Of a DNA stretch of 25,221 bases, positions 13,694 to 21,784 are shown piece by piece. The stretch spans positions 1-25,221 of IMG/VR virus record IMGVR_UViG_3300044832_000025. One strand, 5' to 3'. The notes beneath the pieces were generated by a model, which made no database searches, had not been told where the DNA came from, and saw only the letters and a list, made by a program, of their open reading frames with translations. Origin of the DNA: a virus. Numbering within the stretch: the first letter of the stretch is position 1; every line of letters starts with the position of its first letter. The translations under genes and the position numbers were made by a program.

Positions 13694-14032
13694 TTAAATA
13701 TTTTTAGCCGCTTCATGTACGGCATTTTTAAAATCACTTTTACCTATTCCGTCATTGCTAACAGATTCATCATTAAGCATAATAGCATCTATTTTATTTT
13801 TAAAAGCCAGTTGCGACTCTTTTGTATTTTTAAATGTATGTAATTTAACAGTTCCATACATTGGCATTTTATAAAATGCGCAAATTCGTTCCTCCGGTGA
13901 TAAATTTAACGCTATTTGTAACAATTCTTTGGTAGTCATGCTTTCCGAACGACCCGTTACTTTGCACATTTCAGCAATTTGTTCTTTTATCTCTTTATTT
14001 ACGACTGTGCGTATTTGATATTTTGCTCCCAT
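13694..14032 (-). CDS. Hypothetical protein with ribbon-helix-helix-like N-terminus (112 aa)
   Basis: The first 45 residues run strand YQIRTVV, helix KEIKEQIAEMCKVTG, turn, then TTKELLQIALN, the layout of a ribbon-helix-helix DNA-binding domain. The remaining 65 residues are a helical, Lys/Asn-rich extension (LAFKNKIDAIMLNDESVS). It could regulate its own cassette or phage promoters. It sits in the middle of a tightly spaced three-gene operon (2-bp gaps). The fold is inferred by eye. Confidence 0.5.
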   Translation of the reverse strand: MGAKYQIRTVVNKEIKEQIAEMCKVTGRSESMTTKELLQIALNLSPEERICAFYKMPMYGTVKLHTFKNTKESQLAFKNKIDAIMLNDESVSNDGIGKSDFKNAVHEAAKNI

Positions 14033-14034
14033 TG

Positions 14035-14226
14035 TTATAAAATTGTTAACTTAAGTCCAAATGTTTTTAAAAACGCTTCCTTAGCAAGTAGTATTTTAGA
14101 TTCAGTCCATTCATTATTTTCTGTTTTGATAAAGTTAATTTCTTTATCGCTGCCAGATACAAAAACGGCACCAGTTTCAATGATTGCCTTTGTCATTCCT
14201 GTTAGTAGTATTTTATTCCCGTTCAT
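14035..14226 (-). CDS. Hypothetical protein (63 aa), first gene of three-gene minus cassette
   Basis: A 63-residue protein beginning MNGNKILLTGMTKAII, with strand-helix character (AVFVSGSDKEINFI, then WTESKILLAKEAFLKTFG). I set the start at the ATG 14226. A GTG 33 nt upstream (14259) is in frame but lies next to and upstream of the -7 box, so it cannot be in the mRNA if that promoter is used. No family is recognised. Confidence 0.55.
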   Translation of the reverse strand: MNGNKILLTGMTKAIIETGAVFVSGSDKEINFIKTENNEWTESKILLAKEAFLKTFGLKLTIL

Positions 14227-14246
14227 AATAATTTGATTAAGTAGCC

Positions 14247-14278
14247 CAAAGATAGACACTTTTTATTTAATAAACAAA
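14247..14278 (-). promoter_or_regulatory. Consensus Bacteroidota promoter, minus strand
   Basis: On the minus strand TTTG (14278-14275), 20 bp, then TATCTTTG (14254-14247), a full match to the -33/-7 consensus. It lacks the TTTATTGTAGG spacer of the other cassette promoters. It drives the three-gene minus operon. Confidence 0.75.
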
Positions 14279-14291
14279 TTTATTTTTTAGC

Positions 14292-14299
14292 TATATTTG
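14292..14299 (+). promoter_or_regulatory. -7-like box before the tape-measure operon
   Basis: TATATTTG matches TAnnTTTG and lies 7 nt before the ATG at 14307, preceded by a T-run as in the late motif copies. No TTTG is seen at -33. Confidence 0.5.
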
Positions 14300-14306
14300 G
14301 CCTGAT

Positions 14307-14948
14307 ATGGCATCAAACCGCGAAACAAAAAAGTTAATCAGCCGATTATTCAGGCGTAATATAAATCAGGTAATTAACGAAACTGCAAAATCAGAATTTA
14401 CCAATTGCGCCGATTTGCCATTTTTAAACTTCATCAAAATTACTGTCACCGGCGACCTCAAATGGTTAGGCAATTGCACTGACCCCGAAGCACTATGGCA
14501 AGCAATACACTCCGAATATACCGAATTATCAGGCGACACATCCAATTCACGCGGATTAGAATTAGCCAAACAAATTAGTTTCCTAACCAACAAGATCAAC
14601 ATCACCAACCTAATATGCTATCACCTGTCAATGCGGGGACGGATTGATGAATTGGTAAAAGAACTGCAAAACATGGGCTACCGGCTGAAATATACCGACT
14701 TGGAAACGGATATTAAGCGTACGTTGATGTTAAGTAAGTCCGACCATGTAAAGTTAAAGGCGGCGCAATCGGCTTATGAGGGGTTGGGAAAGGGGGATAA
14801 GGTATCCGAATTTTCGTGGTATCAAACATTATCCGCACTGGCTAAGCATCGCCAGGTTAGCGTTATTAATCCTGCTTTGATTACTGTAATTGAGTATATT
14901 TGTATGGAAAAGGAATTTAGGGAATATATTAATGCGATGAAAAAATGA
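14307..14948 (+). CDS. Pre-tape-measure protein (213 aa)
   Basis: A 213-residue helical protein immediately before the tape measure gene, the place usually held by tail assembly chaperones. It contains LPFLNFIKITVTGDLKWLGNCTDPEALWQAI and a helical C-terminal half ending FREYINAMKK. No slippery heptamer or second overlapping frame typical of gpG/gpGT programmed frameshifting was noticed. Its TGA overlaps the tape measure ATG (ATGA, 14945-14948). Chaperone role is inferred from position. Confidence 0.6.
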   Translation: MASNRETKKLISRLFRRNINQVINETAKSEFTNCADLPFLNFIKITVTGDLKWLGNCTDPEALWQAIHSEYTELSGDTSNSRGLELAKQISFLTNKINITNLICYHLSMRGRIDELVKELQNMGYRLKYTDLETDIKRTLMLSKSDHVKLKAAQSAYEGLGKGDKVSEFSWYQTLSALAKHRQVSVINPALITVIEYICMEKEFREYINAMKK

Positions 14949-17900
14949 ACGAACAATTAATCGATACCGTAATTACGGAAGGCCCGAAAAAGCAAGTAGC
15001 TAAATTGGCCGAAATATTAAAAACGCTTGATATACAATTTGCATCAAGCATCAAGTCGGCAAATGCGCTTAATACCGAATTATCTAATGTGAAGAACTTT
15101 TCAGAACTTGGAAAATCAGTCACTAAAACCGCTTTGGAACTTGAAAAGCTACAGGCGGCACAAAACAAGACGGCAATAACTGCCAGTCAACTTGAATCAG
15201 TTAATAAAAAGATAGCCGCTGATGAACAGGCGCGGGCAGAAAAGGCGCTTGCACAGTTGGTAAAAAAACAAGCGGCACAAGAGGCTGCAAACGCAAAGGA
15301 GATAGCAAACGCAGAGGCAAAGGCCGCTAAGTTGGCAGCGATACAGGCCGAAGCGGACCGTAAGGCCGGTGTACAATTTCCGACCGCTCAAACATCGCCA
15401 AATCAATCAACGGTAGAACCTGATGTAGCAGCAACGCGATATGAGCCTATAATCACAGGGCAAGAAAATATGGCAATCGCTGCTACAAAAACAACTGAAG
15501 CCATTGCCATTGAAAATGCCGCATTATTGGAACAGCAGGAAGTATTGGCCGGACTATCGGTAGAATATCGGGCTAATCTTGAATTATTATTGGCGTTAAA
15601 GGCAGAACAGGCGGCAAATACAGCAGAATTAAAAGCACTCACCATAGCAGATGCGGCCAGTGGTGAACGTGCTGTATTTTTAACAGCTGAACAAATAAAG
15701 CTGAAAACGGCTATCCAACAAACGAATTTAACACTATCACAGCAAACAAAGCAATTATTAGCAGAAAATACGAGCGCGGCACAAATGCAAGCACGGTTAG
15801 ATGAGTTACGCGTTGCCTATAATAATCTATCATTGGCCGAAAAGGAAAATGTAGCTATAGGTGGTGTTTGGCTTGCTGAAATAAAGCAGTTAGATACCGC
15901 TGTAAAAGCAAACGCAGCTACGCAGGGCGTGCATAATAAAGAAGTGGGTAATTATTCCGGCGCGTTGCAAAAGGCTGGAAATGGATTAACTTCCATGTTT
16001 GGACAATTACGACAACTTGCTTATATACTACCTGGTATTGGTGTTGCCGGGTTATTTAATTTGGCTTTTGAGGCGATAAGTAAGGCGGCGGCGGCACTTG
16101 GGTTATTTAATTCAAAAATCACACTTGCCGAAAGTAATCTTGCAAATCTTAACGAAGTTTCTAAAAACGCATCAAAACAATATGGGGAGCAGGCAACAAA
16201 TTTAAAAATACTTTATCAAGCCGCTATAGATGTGAATAATTCTGAACATGATCGGATGTTAGCTGTAAGAGAGTTACAAAAAGAATTTCCTGATTATTTT
16301 AAAAACCTATCCTCAGAAAATATACTTAACGGGGATGCTTCCGTCATATACAAAGAACTAACAGTAGATATTTTAGAGAATGCCAAAGCAAAAGCTGCCG
16401 CAACTAAAATAGCAGAATTATCTGCTAAGCAATTGGATGTAGAATTTACAAAGCAAAAGATATTCAATGCTCTTGCAAGTAAAAATGCACGGGTTAAACC
16501 ATTAACAAATGCAAATATAGGCACTGGTAATGATGCAAGTTTACGTGGTGGTGATTTTTTTGATGCAAAAAAACAAGCGCAATCAATAGCAGATCAAAAA
16601 TACGTAAATGGGCAAAGAGCAGCGGAATCACTTAGGGAACAAGATCAAAATAAGAAAGACCTACAAGCACAAATAGATTTCCTCACTAATTACGCAGGTG
16701 GGAATAATAAAATAGCACAAGCATTATCCACTAAAAATACACCTACCATGCCTAAAACACGCGACACCGCAAATACCGACTTATTAGAATCTAACCGCAT
16801 CGATATTGAAGCCGCAAAAAAACGCAACAAGGCTATTTTTGATGATGACAAATATTCATACGAGGCCAGGTTAGTTGCGCTCGATCAATATGTAAAAAAG
16901 TCAAAAGAACTATTAGATAATTCGGCTGAAATAGTTAAGGCCGATACCAATATGCGTACCCAGCAACGACTTAACGCGCTTAAGAAATTAAAAAACGACG
17001 AAGCGGATATTGCAATCGAGGCGGTAAACGAACGGGAAAAATTAGATAAGCAGGAACTTGAAAAGCATAAAAGGCATTTAGCCGATATGTTGACAGCAAG
17101 CAAAGAAAGCGAGCAGGAACAACTTGAAACGCTTAACCGGGGGGCAAAACAGGCATTACTTGCGCTAACTGAAAACCGGGATGACAGGATTAACGCACTT
17201 AGTTTAGAACGGGCGAAAGGTAAGATAACAGAACAGAAATATAATGAGGATCTTCTGCAAATCAATGACAGGTATAATATAGACCGGATTGCGCAGGAAA
17301 TATCTGTTCAGCGCGCTATATTAGCCATTAAGACAACGAAAAAAGATAAAGACGTTATATCCGCCGTGTTCAATGGTGCTGATACTGCCGAAGTTAGTAA
17401 GATTTCATCCGCTGATAATAAAGATATAAACAGCACTGCCGATGAAATTTCGCGTTTGGAACTTGAATTAAAGAACGCCAAAAATAAATTAACAGTTGAT
17501 ACCACCAAGGGAGGCGGAAAGGATGCGGACAAGCGGCAAAAAGATGAGATATTCGCATTGCAGGAAACAGGCAAAGCCATTGATGAAATAGAAAACCTGC
17601 GCCAAAAAGCGTTTGAGGCTGAAATTTCAAGACTGGAAAAATTAAAAGAGCAGGTAGACGAAAATGCGAATAATGAAAAATTACGCATTAATGATTCGAT
17701 TGCAAGTAACGCAACTAAAGCGCGTCAAATTGCCGTTATTGACGCACAGTCCGCGTCGGCTAAGAAAGCATTAGACGTACAAGAGGCTAAAATAAAGGAA
17801 AAAGCAGCAATTGCTGATAAAGAGGCTGCAATAGCTAAAATTATATTAAACACGTCCATTGCGGCTATAAAAGCCCCGGCTGAATTAGGTCCGATATTAG

Positions 17901-18307
17901 GACTTGCAGCGGTGCCTATAGTATTAGCATTAGGAGCTGTTGAATTAGCATTGGCAGTTGCTACACCTATACCAAAATATGCGCGGGGAACGGAAAATTA
18001 CCCAGGGGGCTTAGGTATATGGGGTGAGGCCGGTATGGAACGGGCTGATTTGCCTGATGGAACGGTGCATTATTCATCCGGGCCGAGTTTAGCCAACTTC
18101 CCAAAAGGGACTAAGATAACACCTCACATAGAACTAATGCAGCAGATCCGCCCGGCGCGTGTTGAGTATGTTGGTGGTGAGGCTATTGGATGGGCGGAAG
18201 TGGTGAAAGCTATTAAGGATAACAAGCAGGAGCGGGCACGTATGCGGGTAGTGGTTAATGTGGATGCGGGATATGAGGCATATAAACGGGGGTATCTTTC
18301 ACGATAA
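14945..18307 (+). CDS. Tape measure protein (1120 aa)
   Basis: Sets tail length and is ejected with the DNA. The protein is almost entirely helical, with long Ala/Lys/Glu/Gln coiled-coil tracts (about residues 50-150, 220-320 and 620-960). One hydrophobic helix pair lies at about 358-388 (LPGIGVAGLFNLAF region) and another hydrophobic segment at about 980-1008 (GLAAVPIVLALGAVELALAVA). After it comes a Gly/Pro-rich block, YARGTENYPGGLGIWGEAG, seen near the C-terminus of many tape measure proteins. It is the longest gene in the window. Taking about 1.5 Angstrom per residue, the usual rule, the tail would be roughly 160-170 nm. No embedded lysozyme or peptidase domain was recognised. Confidence 0.9.
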   Translation: MNEQLIDTVITEGPKKQVAKLAEILKTLDIQFASSIKSANALNTELSNVKNFSELGKSVTKTALELEKLQAAQNKTAITASQLESVNKKIAADEQARAEKALAQLVKKQAAQEAANAKEIANAEAKAAKLAAIQAEADRKAGVQFPTAQTSPNQSTVEPDVAATRYEPIITGQENMAIAATKTTEAIAIENAALLEQQEVLAGLSVEYRANLELLLALKAEQAANTAELKALTIADAASGERAVFLTAEQIKLKTAIQQTNLTLSQQTKQLLAENTSAAQMQARLDELRVAYNNLSLAEKENVAIGGVWLAEIKQLDTAVKANAATQGVHNKEVGNYSGALQKAGNGLTSMFGQLRQLAYILPGIGVAGLFNLAFEAISKAAAALGLFNSKITLAESNLANLNEVSKNASKQYGEQATNLKILYQAAIDVNNSEHDRMLAVRELQKEFPDYFKNLSSENILNGDASVIYKELTVDILENAKAKAAATKIAELSAKQLDVEFTKQKIFNALASKNARVKPLTNANIGTGNDASLRGGDFFDAKKQAQSIADQKYVNGQRAAESLREQDQNKKDLQAQIDFLTNYAGGNNKIAQALSTKNTPTMPKTRDTANTDLLESNRIDIEAAKKRNKAIFDDDKYSYEARLVALDQYVKKSKELLDNSAEIVKADTNMRTQQRLNALKKLKNDEADIAIEAVNEREKLDKQELEKHKRHLADMLTASKESEQEQLETLNRGAKQALLALTENRDDRINALSLERAKGKITEQKYNEDLLQINDRYNIDRIAQEISVQRAILAIKTTKKDKDVISAVFNGADTAEVSKISSADNKDINSTADEISRLELELKNAKNKLTVDTTKGGGKDADKRQKDEIFALQETGKAIDEIENLRQKAFEAEISRLEKLKEQVDENANNEKLRINDSIASNATKARQIAVIDAQSASAKKALDVQEAKIKEKAAIADKEAAIAKIILNTSIAAIKAPAELGPILGLAAVPIVLALGAVELALAVATPIPKYARGTENYPGGLGIWGEAGMERADLPDGTVHYSSGPSLANFPKGTKITPHIELMQQIRPARVEYVGGEAIGWAEVVKAIKDNKQERARMRVVVNVDAGYEAYKRGYLSR

Positions 18308-18311
18308 CAAA

Positions 18312-18341
18312 TAAGGCCGGAACTTGCGAACCGGCCTTTAT
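18312..18341. terminator. Bidirectional terminator between tape measure and methyltransferase
   Basis: Stem AAGGCCGG (18313-18320) with CCGGCCTT (18331-18338) around a 10-nt loop, with short T tracts on both sides. It serves two convergent genes ending at 18307 (+) and 18380 (-). Confidence 0.75.
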
Positions 18342-18379
18342 AACGCCAAAGGAATAACCACAGACCTAAGACGTAAGTA

Positions 18380-19000
18380 TCACCCCCATTGGTCGGCCAT
18401 TGCGGCGGCAATTACGGGCCAAAATTTTGAACGCTTTTTAAATGATGTACCCGAACCATTACCGCCTGATTGAGCATCGGTAAAATAACGTTTTTTGCCT
18501 TTTTTATCAACAAAAGTTGGCTTTGGTTTATCGGTTGCGGTACGTTCGCCAAATAAATCATCGTGCATCCTGTATTTCAGCGGCGGAAGATTTTTTAACC
18601 AGAGTTGCGTCCGCTTTAATTGCGGTTCACCGAAGTAATACGGATTTACAACTTGGTCTGCTTTACGAATTACAGCATCGGCACAACCTTGCGGATTTTC
18701 AATACAAATTTTTGGTATATCCGACGTCAATAGTTGGTTAAAAAACATCAATGCCTCCAACCTTAATTTTGCGCGTCCCGGATTATCCCAATATGCGGTT
18801 GCGGCATAAGTAATATAAGTGCATGGCGGGAATGCAACCATTAAATCAAAACCGTCATTTATTATATCAAACACATCTCCCTGATAGTGTGGGCCCGGCG
18901 ATTCTGTAGCTAATAAATCGCAACTTATAGCATCGTGACCTTTGGCTAAAAAAGCATCCCGGACTATGCCGGAATACTCGCATGCAACAAGTACTTTCAT
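18380..19000 (-). CDS. Cytosine C5 DNA methyltransferase-like protein
   Basis: A 206-residue protein of the short phage DNA cytosine methyltransferase type. The start MKVLVACEYSGIVRDAF and CDLLATE correspond to the AdoMet-binding region. FPPCTYI (P58-P59-C60) is motif IV with the catalytic cysteine, and IENPQG (E101-N-P) is motif VI. The end, FKKRSKFWPVIAAAMADQWG, is typical of these phage proteins. It is much shorter than restriction-linked C5 methyltransferases and has no obvious target-recognition domain, so its specificity, and even its substrate, are uncertain. It could protect phage DNA from host restriction. No partner nuclease is nearby. It is the second gene of a minus cassette after the 61-aa ORF. 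Confidence 0.8.
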   Translation of the reverse strand: MKVLVACEYSGIVRDAFLAKGHDAISCDLLATESPGPHYQGDVFDIINDGFDLMVAFPPCTYITYAATAYWDNPGRAKLRLEALMFFNQLLTSDIPKICIENPQGCADAVIRKADQVVNPYYFGEPQLKRTQLWLKNLPPLKYRMHDDLFGERTATDKPKPTFVDKKGKKRYFTDAQSGGNGSGTSFKKRSKFWPVIAAAMADQWG

Positions 19001-19053
19001 AATTACGCAGGAATTGCCATAAAGTCCATTTTAGCCGATATACTCCATGCCTT

Positions 19054-19239
19054 TTATTTGATTGTTTCGTCGTCAAAACCATACCTGAAAGCCATAGCAT
19101 CGGATATTTTATCGGTTATTTTAATGTGAGTTAACGTAGTATCTTTGTGCAAAAATACGTATCTGTCAGTGTCGAATGCTGCCAATATAAAAATTGGTGC
19201 GTTTTTGGCTTCTTTTTGAAGTTGTGAGAATGTTTTCAT
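19054..19239 (-). CDS. Hypothetical protein (61 aa) before the methyltransferase
   Basis: A 61-residue protein, MKTFSQLQKEAKNAPIFILAAFD..., with a helix, two strands (PIFILAAF and RYVFLHK) and an acidic end. I do not recognise it. It is driven by cassette promoter D (19265-19296) with the leader ACCACAAAAA just before its ATG. The methyltransferase follows after 53 bp. Confidence 0.55.
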   Translation of the reverse strand: MKTFSQLQKEAKNAPIFILAAFDTDRYVFLHKDTTLTHIKITDKISDAMAFRYGFDDETIK

Positions 19240-19264
19240 TTTTTGTGGTTATTTAATTACAATA

Positions 19265-19296
19265 CAATTGTACCTACAATAAACTACAATTCCAAA
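19265..19296 (-). promoter_or_regulatory. Cassette promoter, copy D
   Basis: On the minus strand TTTG (19296-19293), a 20-bp spacer with AGTTTATTGTAGG, then TACAATTG (19272-19265). ATTGTAGGTACAAT in this copy is an imperfect palindrome (ATTGT/ACAAT), suggesting an operator. It drives the 61-aa gene and the methyltransferase. Confidence 0.7.
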
Positions 19297-19317
19297 TAAA
19301 ATGTAATATTTATTTTT

Positions 19318-19331
19318 TTAATTACATTTAC
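19318..19331 (+). promoter_or_regulatory. Late-type promoter motif, copy before the 791-aa tail gene
   Basis: TTAATTACATTTAC differs by one base from the other copies (TTATTTACATTTAC). The ATG at 19335 lies 3 nt after it. It is back-to-back with cassette promoter D. Confidence 0.65.
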
Positions 19332-19334
19332 CCT

Positions 19335-21710
19335 ATGAATTTAAACAATCTCATAAAACAATTCCTGTTCAAATTAGACATTCGCGGGATTGATACCGAA
19401 ACGTTGCCTAACGCCCCGACCGGATGGCGCGAAATGATAGTCGAATACTCCAGGTCAAAAACCTACAGCGGCATACTACGCAACATCACCGGCCAACTGG
19501 ATTTTATAGGCAAAGCAGCTTACATACTTCGCCGGGAATATGCCAAGTACCGTTTAATGGCGCGTGTAAATTTCTTAATCGACCGTGATACAAGGCAACC
19601 CTATAACACATACTCCAACTTGTATACCGGCCAAATTGACTTCTCCAAAAAAGTAGACAAACAAGGCACATTTACGGTAGGTGCAAAATCATTGGACTTC
19701 TCACAGAATATCGATGCCTACGATAGTCAACAGTACACTATACCATTAACAGGTGGTATCAACTTAGAATTGCCAGGTATCCAATTGACCGAAAACCCTC
19801 AACTAATATTTTCAACATCCCCCGATTTCCGTTCAAATGCTTTTTTTGAAATGGAAATAGCATCTTATAACCAAATGAGTATTGCACCGTCGGTATCAGG
19901 TCAGGGGTTTTTGGCAAGCGATGCACCAGTGTTTGAGGTTGGCACATCACCGCATTTTTTCACGGCGCAAGTTGACGGGAAATTGCAATTACAGGGAGAT
20001 ATAGCCAGTTCTGTTAATTCAGGGCAATTTCAGTTCAATATTTATAGCACTGGCGGAACATTGGTAAAAACACTCTTTCAAACTCCCGTATATTCAACAA
20101 CTACCCAAACTAATTTCAACTGGAATTTTACTATAAACGTAACTAAAGGTGAATCGTTATTTTTCTACATAAAACGCACTGCTGGCGGAGGCGGAACGTT
20201 CCAGGGCGTTAATATGCAAAACGGATCGTTATTATTATTTTATAATACAATCACACCGCCGACAATGTGCCAGGCGTTAAGCGGACACCAATTATTTGCA
20301 GCGTTATTACAGGCGATGAACGTAAACCAGGATAGCGGCCCTAACTTACCAGTTGCGTATCAATCGTTTTTGCTTAACGGGGCATTGCGTCCACTATACT
20401 TTACCAGTTCTGACAGCATACGGGCAGCACAGGGCAGTATTTTCAAGGCTGGAGATACCATAGGGCCCGGTGTATATAAAGTCATTACAGCAGAATCTAT
20501 TACTTATAGCGGCACGACATATACAACCGGGCAGCAATTTCCATTTATTGTGACTGCGGTTACGTTTACCGGCGATGGAGCGGTTCAAAAGATACAAAGC
20601 ATTTTAGTGGGTGCATTGTATAATATTGGCGATTCTTTGCAATCGGGCGGCACTTATTTGGTCGAGGGGTTAAATAATGGGCATGTTACATATAACGCAA
20701 CAACTTATAACATCGGTGATTTCTTTAAATATGTTTTAGGGCAGGAAACATTTACGGGTAGCGATGATTCGATGTTTGTTAAGCAGATTGCAATTGACCC
20801 GCAAATAATAATTTCGTTTGCTGATTTTTTTCAGTGTATCAAATCAGTTCAAGGCGGCGATTGCGCGTTTGGAGTTAATCCTAAACCATTTATTGAAACG
20901 CTTGCAAATGTGTTCATGTCAGGCGGAACTACTAATTTAGGCAACGTTCCGAAAGATTGGCAGTCTGAATGTGCTACGGATATGTTGTATAATACGATTA
21001 AAGTAGGGCAAAATGATCAACAATATGATGCGGTAAACGGGGTGCAAGAGGTTAGTAGTGAACAATATTACTCATCCGCGCAATTAATGCCGGCAACTGA
21101 ATTAAACCTAATTTCATCAGTCCGGTTCGATCCGTACGGAATTGAAACAGTACGGATAACGCAAAATGATACAGCAGCTTCACGGTCGGATAATAATACA
21201 TTCGGGGTATGGATAAATACAACGCCTGTATCAACAACGCCGTTCGAGTATTACAGACCGCTAAGTTCATCGGACGGAACATTGCAGATTAGCGGTGTAT
21301 CTCCGTCATATTATAACTTCAAACTCAGCCCTAAAACAAATCTTTTACGAGGATCACGTTATTTAGCTTCCATATTTTACAACATGCCAGGCTATCAACT
21401 ACGGTTAACGGGATATGAGAAAAACGTTGGAATGAGTTATATCGGACTGGATGGGATCAAGATATCTGAAAGCGCACCTATTGACATGTTGGGGTTAGGA
21501 TCACCGTACTTTATACCGGAATACTATACAATGACGATACCTGGTGGATTGATCGATACGAATAGTTACGCAGATATGGCATTCACCGTTAATGGCAATA
21601 TTATGCGCGGATTCGTTATGTCTTATAAATGTAACTTCGCTAATAATGTGCCGCAGCCTGTTAAGTTGCTTTTAGGGCCTGGGAATGATTTGGGGAAATC
21701 GGTGAGGTGA
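19335..21710 (+). CDS. Large distal tail / baseplate protein (791 aa)
   Basis: A 791-residue beta-rich protein after the tape measure, so a distal tail or tail-associated structural protein. The first 135 residues (WREMIVEYSRSKTYSGILRNITGQLDFIGKAAYIL, then LIDRDTRQPYNTYSNLYTGQIDF) look like the domain that mounts it on the tail. Residues about 137-310 are strand-rich, like a jelly-roll. Two related segments at about 371-420 and 430-485 look like an internal duplication. The C-terminal 300 residues include VNPKPFIETLANVFMSGGTTNLG and a YYTMTIPGGLID segment. No hydrolase motif was recognised. Bacteroidota phages often carry such long uncharacterised tail proteins here. Confidence 0.7.
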   Translation: MNLNNLIKQFLFKLDIRGIDTETLPNAPTGWREMIVEYSRSKTYSGILRNITGQLDFIGKAAYILRREYAKYRLMARVNFLIDRDTRQPYNTYSNLYTGQIDFSKKVDKQGTFTVGAKSLDFSQNIDAYDSQQYTIPLTGGINLELPGIQLTENPQLIFSTSPDFRSNAFFEMEIASYNQMSIAPSVSGQGFLASDAPVFEVGTSPHFFTAQVDGKLQLQGDIASSVNSGQFQFNIYSTGGTLVKTLFQTPVYSTTTQTNFNWNFTINVTKGESLFFYIKRTAGGGGTFQGVNMQNGSLLLFYNTITPPTMCQALSGHQLFAALLQAMNVNQDSGPNLPVAYQSFLLNGALRPLYFTSSDSIRAAQGSIFKAGDTIGPGVYKVITAESITYSGTTYTTGQQFPFIVTAVTFTGDGAVQKIQSILVGALYNIGDSLQSGGTYLVEGLNNGHVTYNATTYNIGDFFKYVLGQETFTGSDDSMFVKQIAIDPQIIISFADFFQCIKSVQGGDCAFGVNPKPFIETLANVFMSGGTTNLGNVPKDWQSECATDMLYNTIKVGQNDQQYDAVNGVQEVSSEQYYSSAQLMPATELNLISSVRFDPYGIETVRITQNDTAASRSDNNTFGVWINTTPVSTTPFEYYRPLSSSDGTLQISGVSPSYYNFKLSPKTNLLRGSRYLASIFYNMPGYQLRLTGYEKNVGMSYIGLDGIKISESAPIDMLGLGSPYFIPEYYTMTIPGGLIDTNSYADMAFTVNGNIMRGFVMSYKCNFANNVPQPVKLLLGPGNDLGKSVR
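20445..20789 (+). repeat. Internal duplication in the 791-aa tail protein
   Basis: Two roughly 50-55-residue segments share the order 'GD-x-x-x-x-G-x-Y-x-V', 'ITYSGTTY' / 'VTYNATTY', then 'TFTG' followed by an acidic pair and K-I/K-Q-I. The match is at protein level; DNA identity is low. Confidence 0.5.
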
Positions 21711-21716
21711 AATAAA

Positions 21717-21748
21717 TTTGTTTATGTAGTTTATTGTAGGTACATTTA
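21717..21748 (+). promoter_or_regulatory. Cassette promoter, copy B
   Basis: TTTG (21717-21720), a 20-bp spacer with AGTTTATTGTAGG, then TACATTTA (21741-21748). It drives the Thg1-like gene with a leader of about 30 nt ending ACCACAATATG. Confidence 0.75.
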
Positions 21749-21784
21749 CAATGCCGTAATTCAGCGGCAGTAAAATACCACAAT

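Noticed and set aside
14227-14259. GTG start giving a 74-aa version of the 14035-14226 gene
   Set aside because: The consensus -7 box (14247-14254) lies between this codon and the ATG, so the codon would not be transcribed.
18124-18411. Minus-strand 95-aa ORF over the tape measure end
   Set aside because: Spans a terminator and two real gene ends; no coupling or motif.
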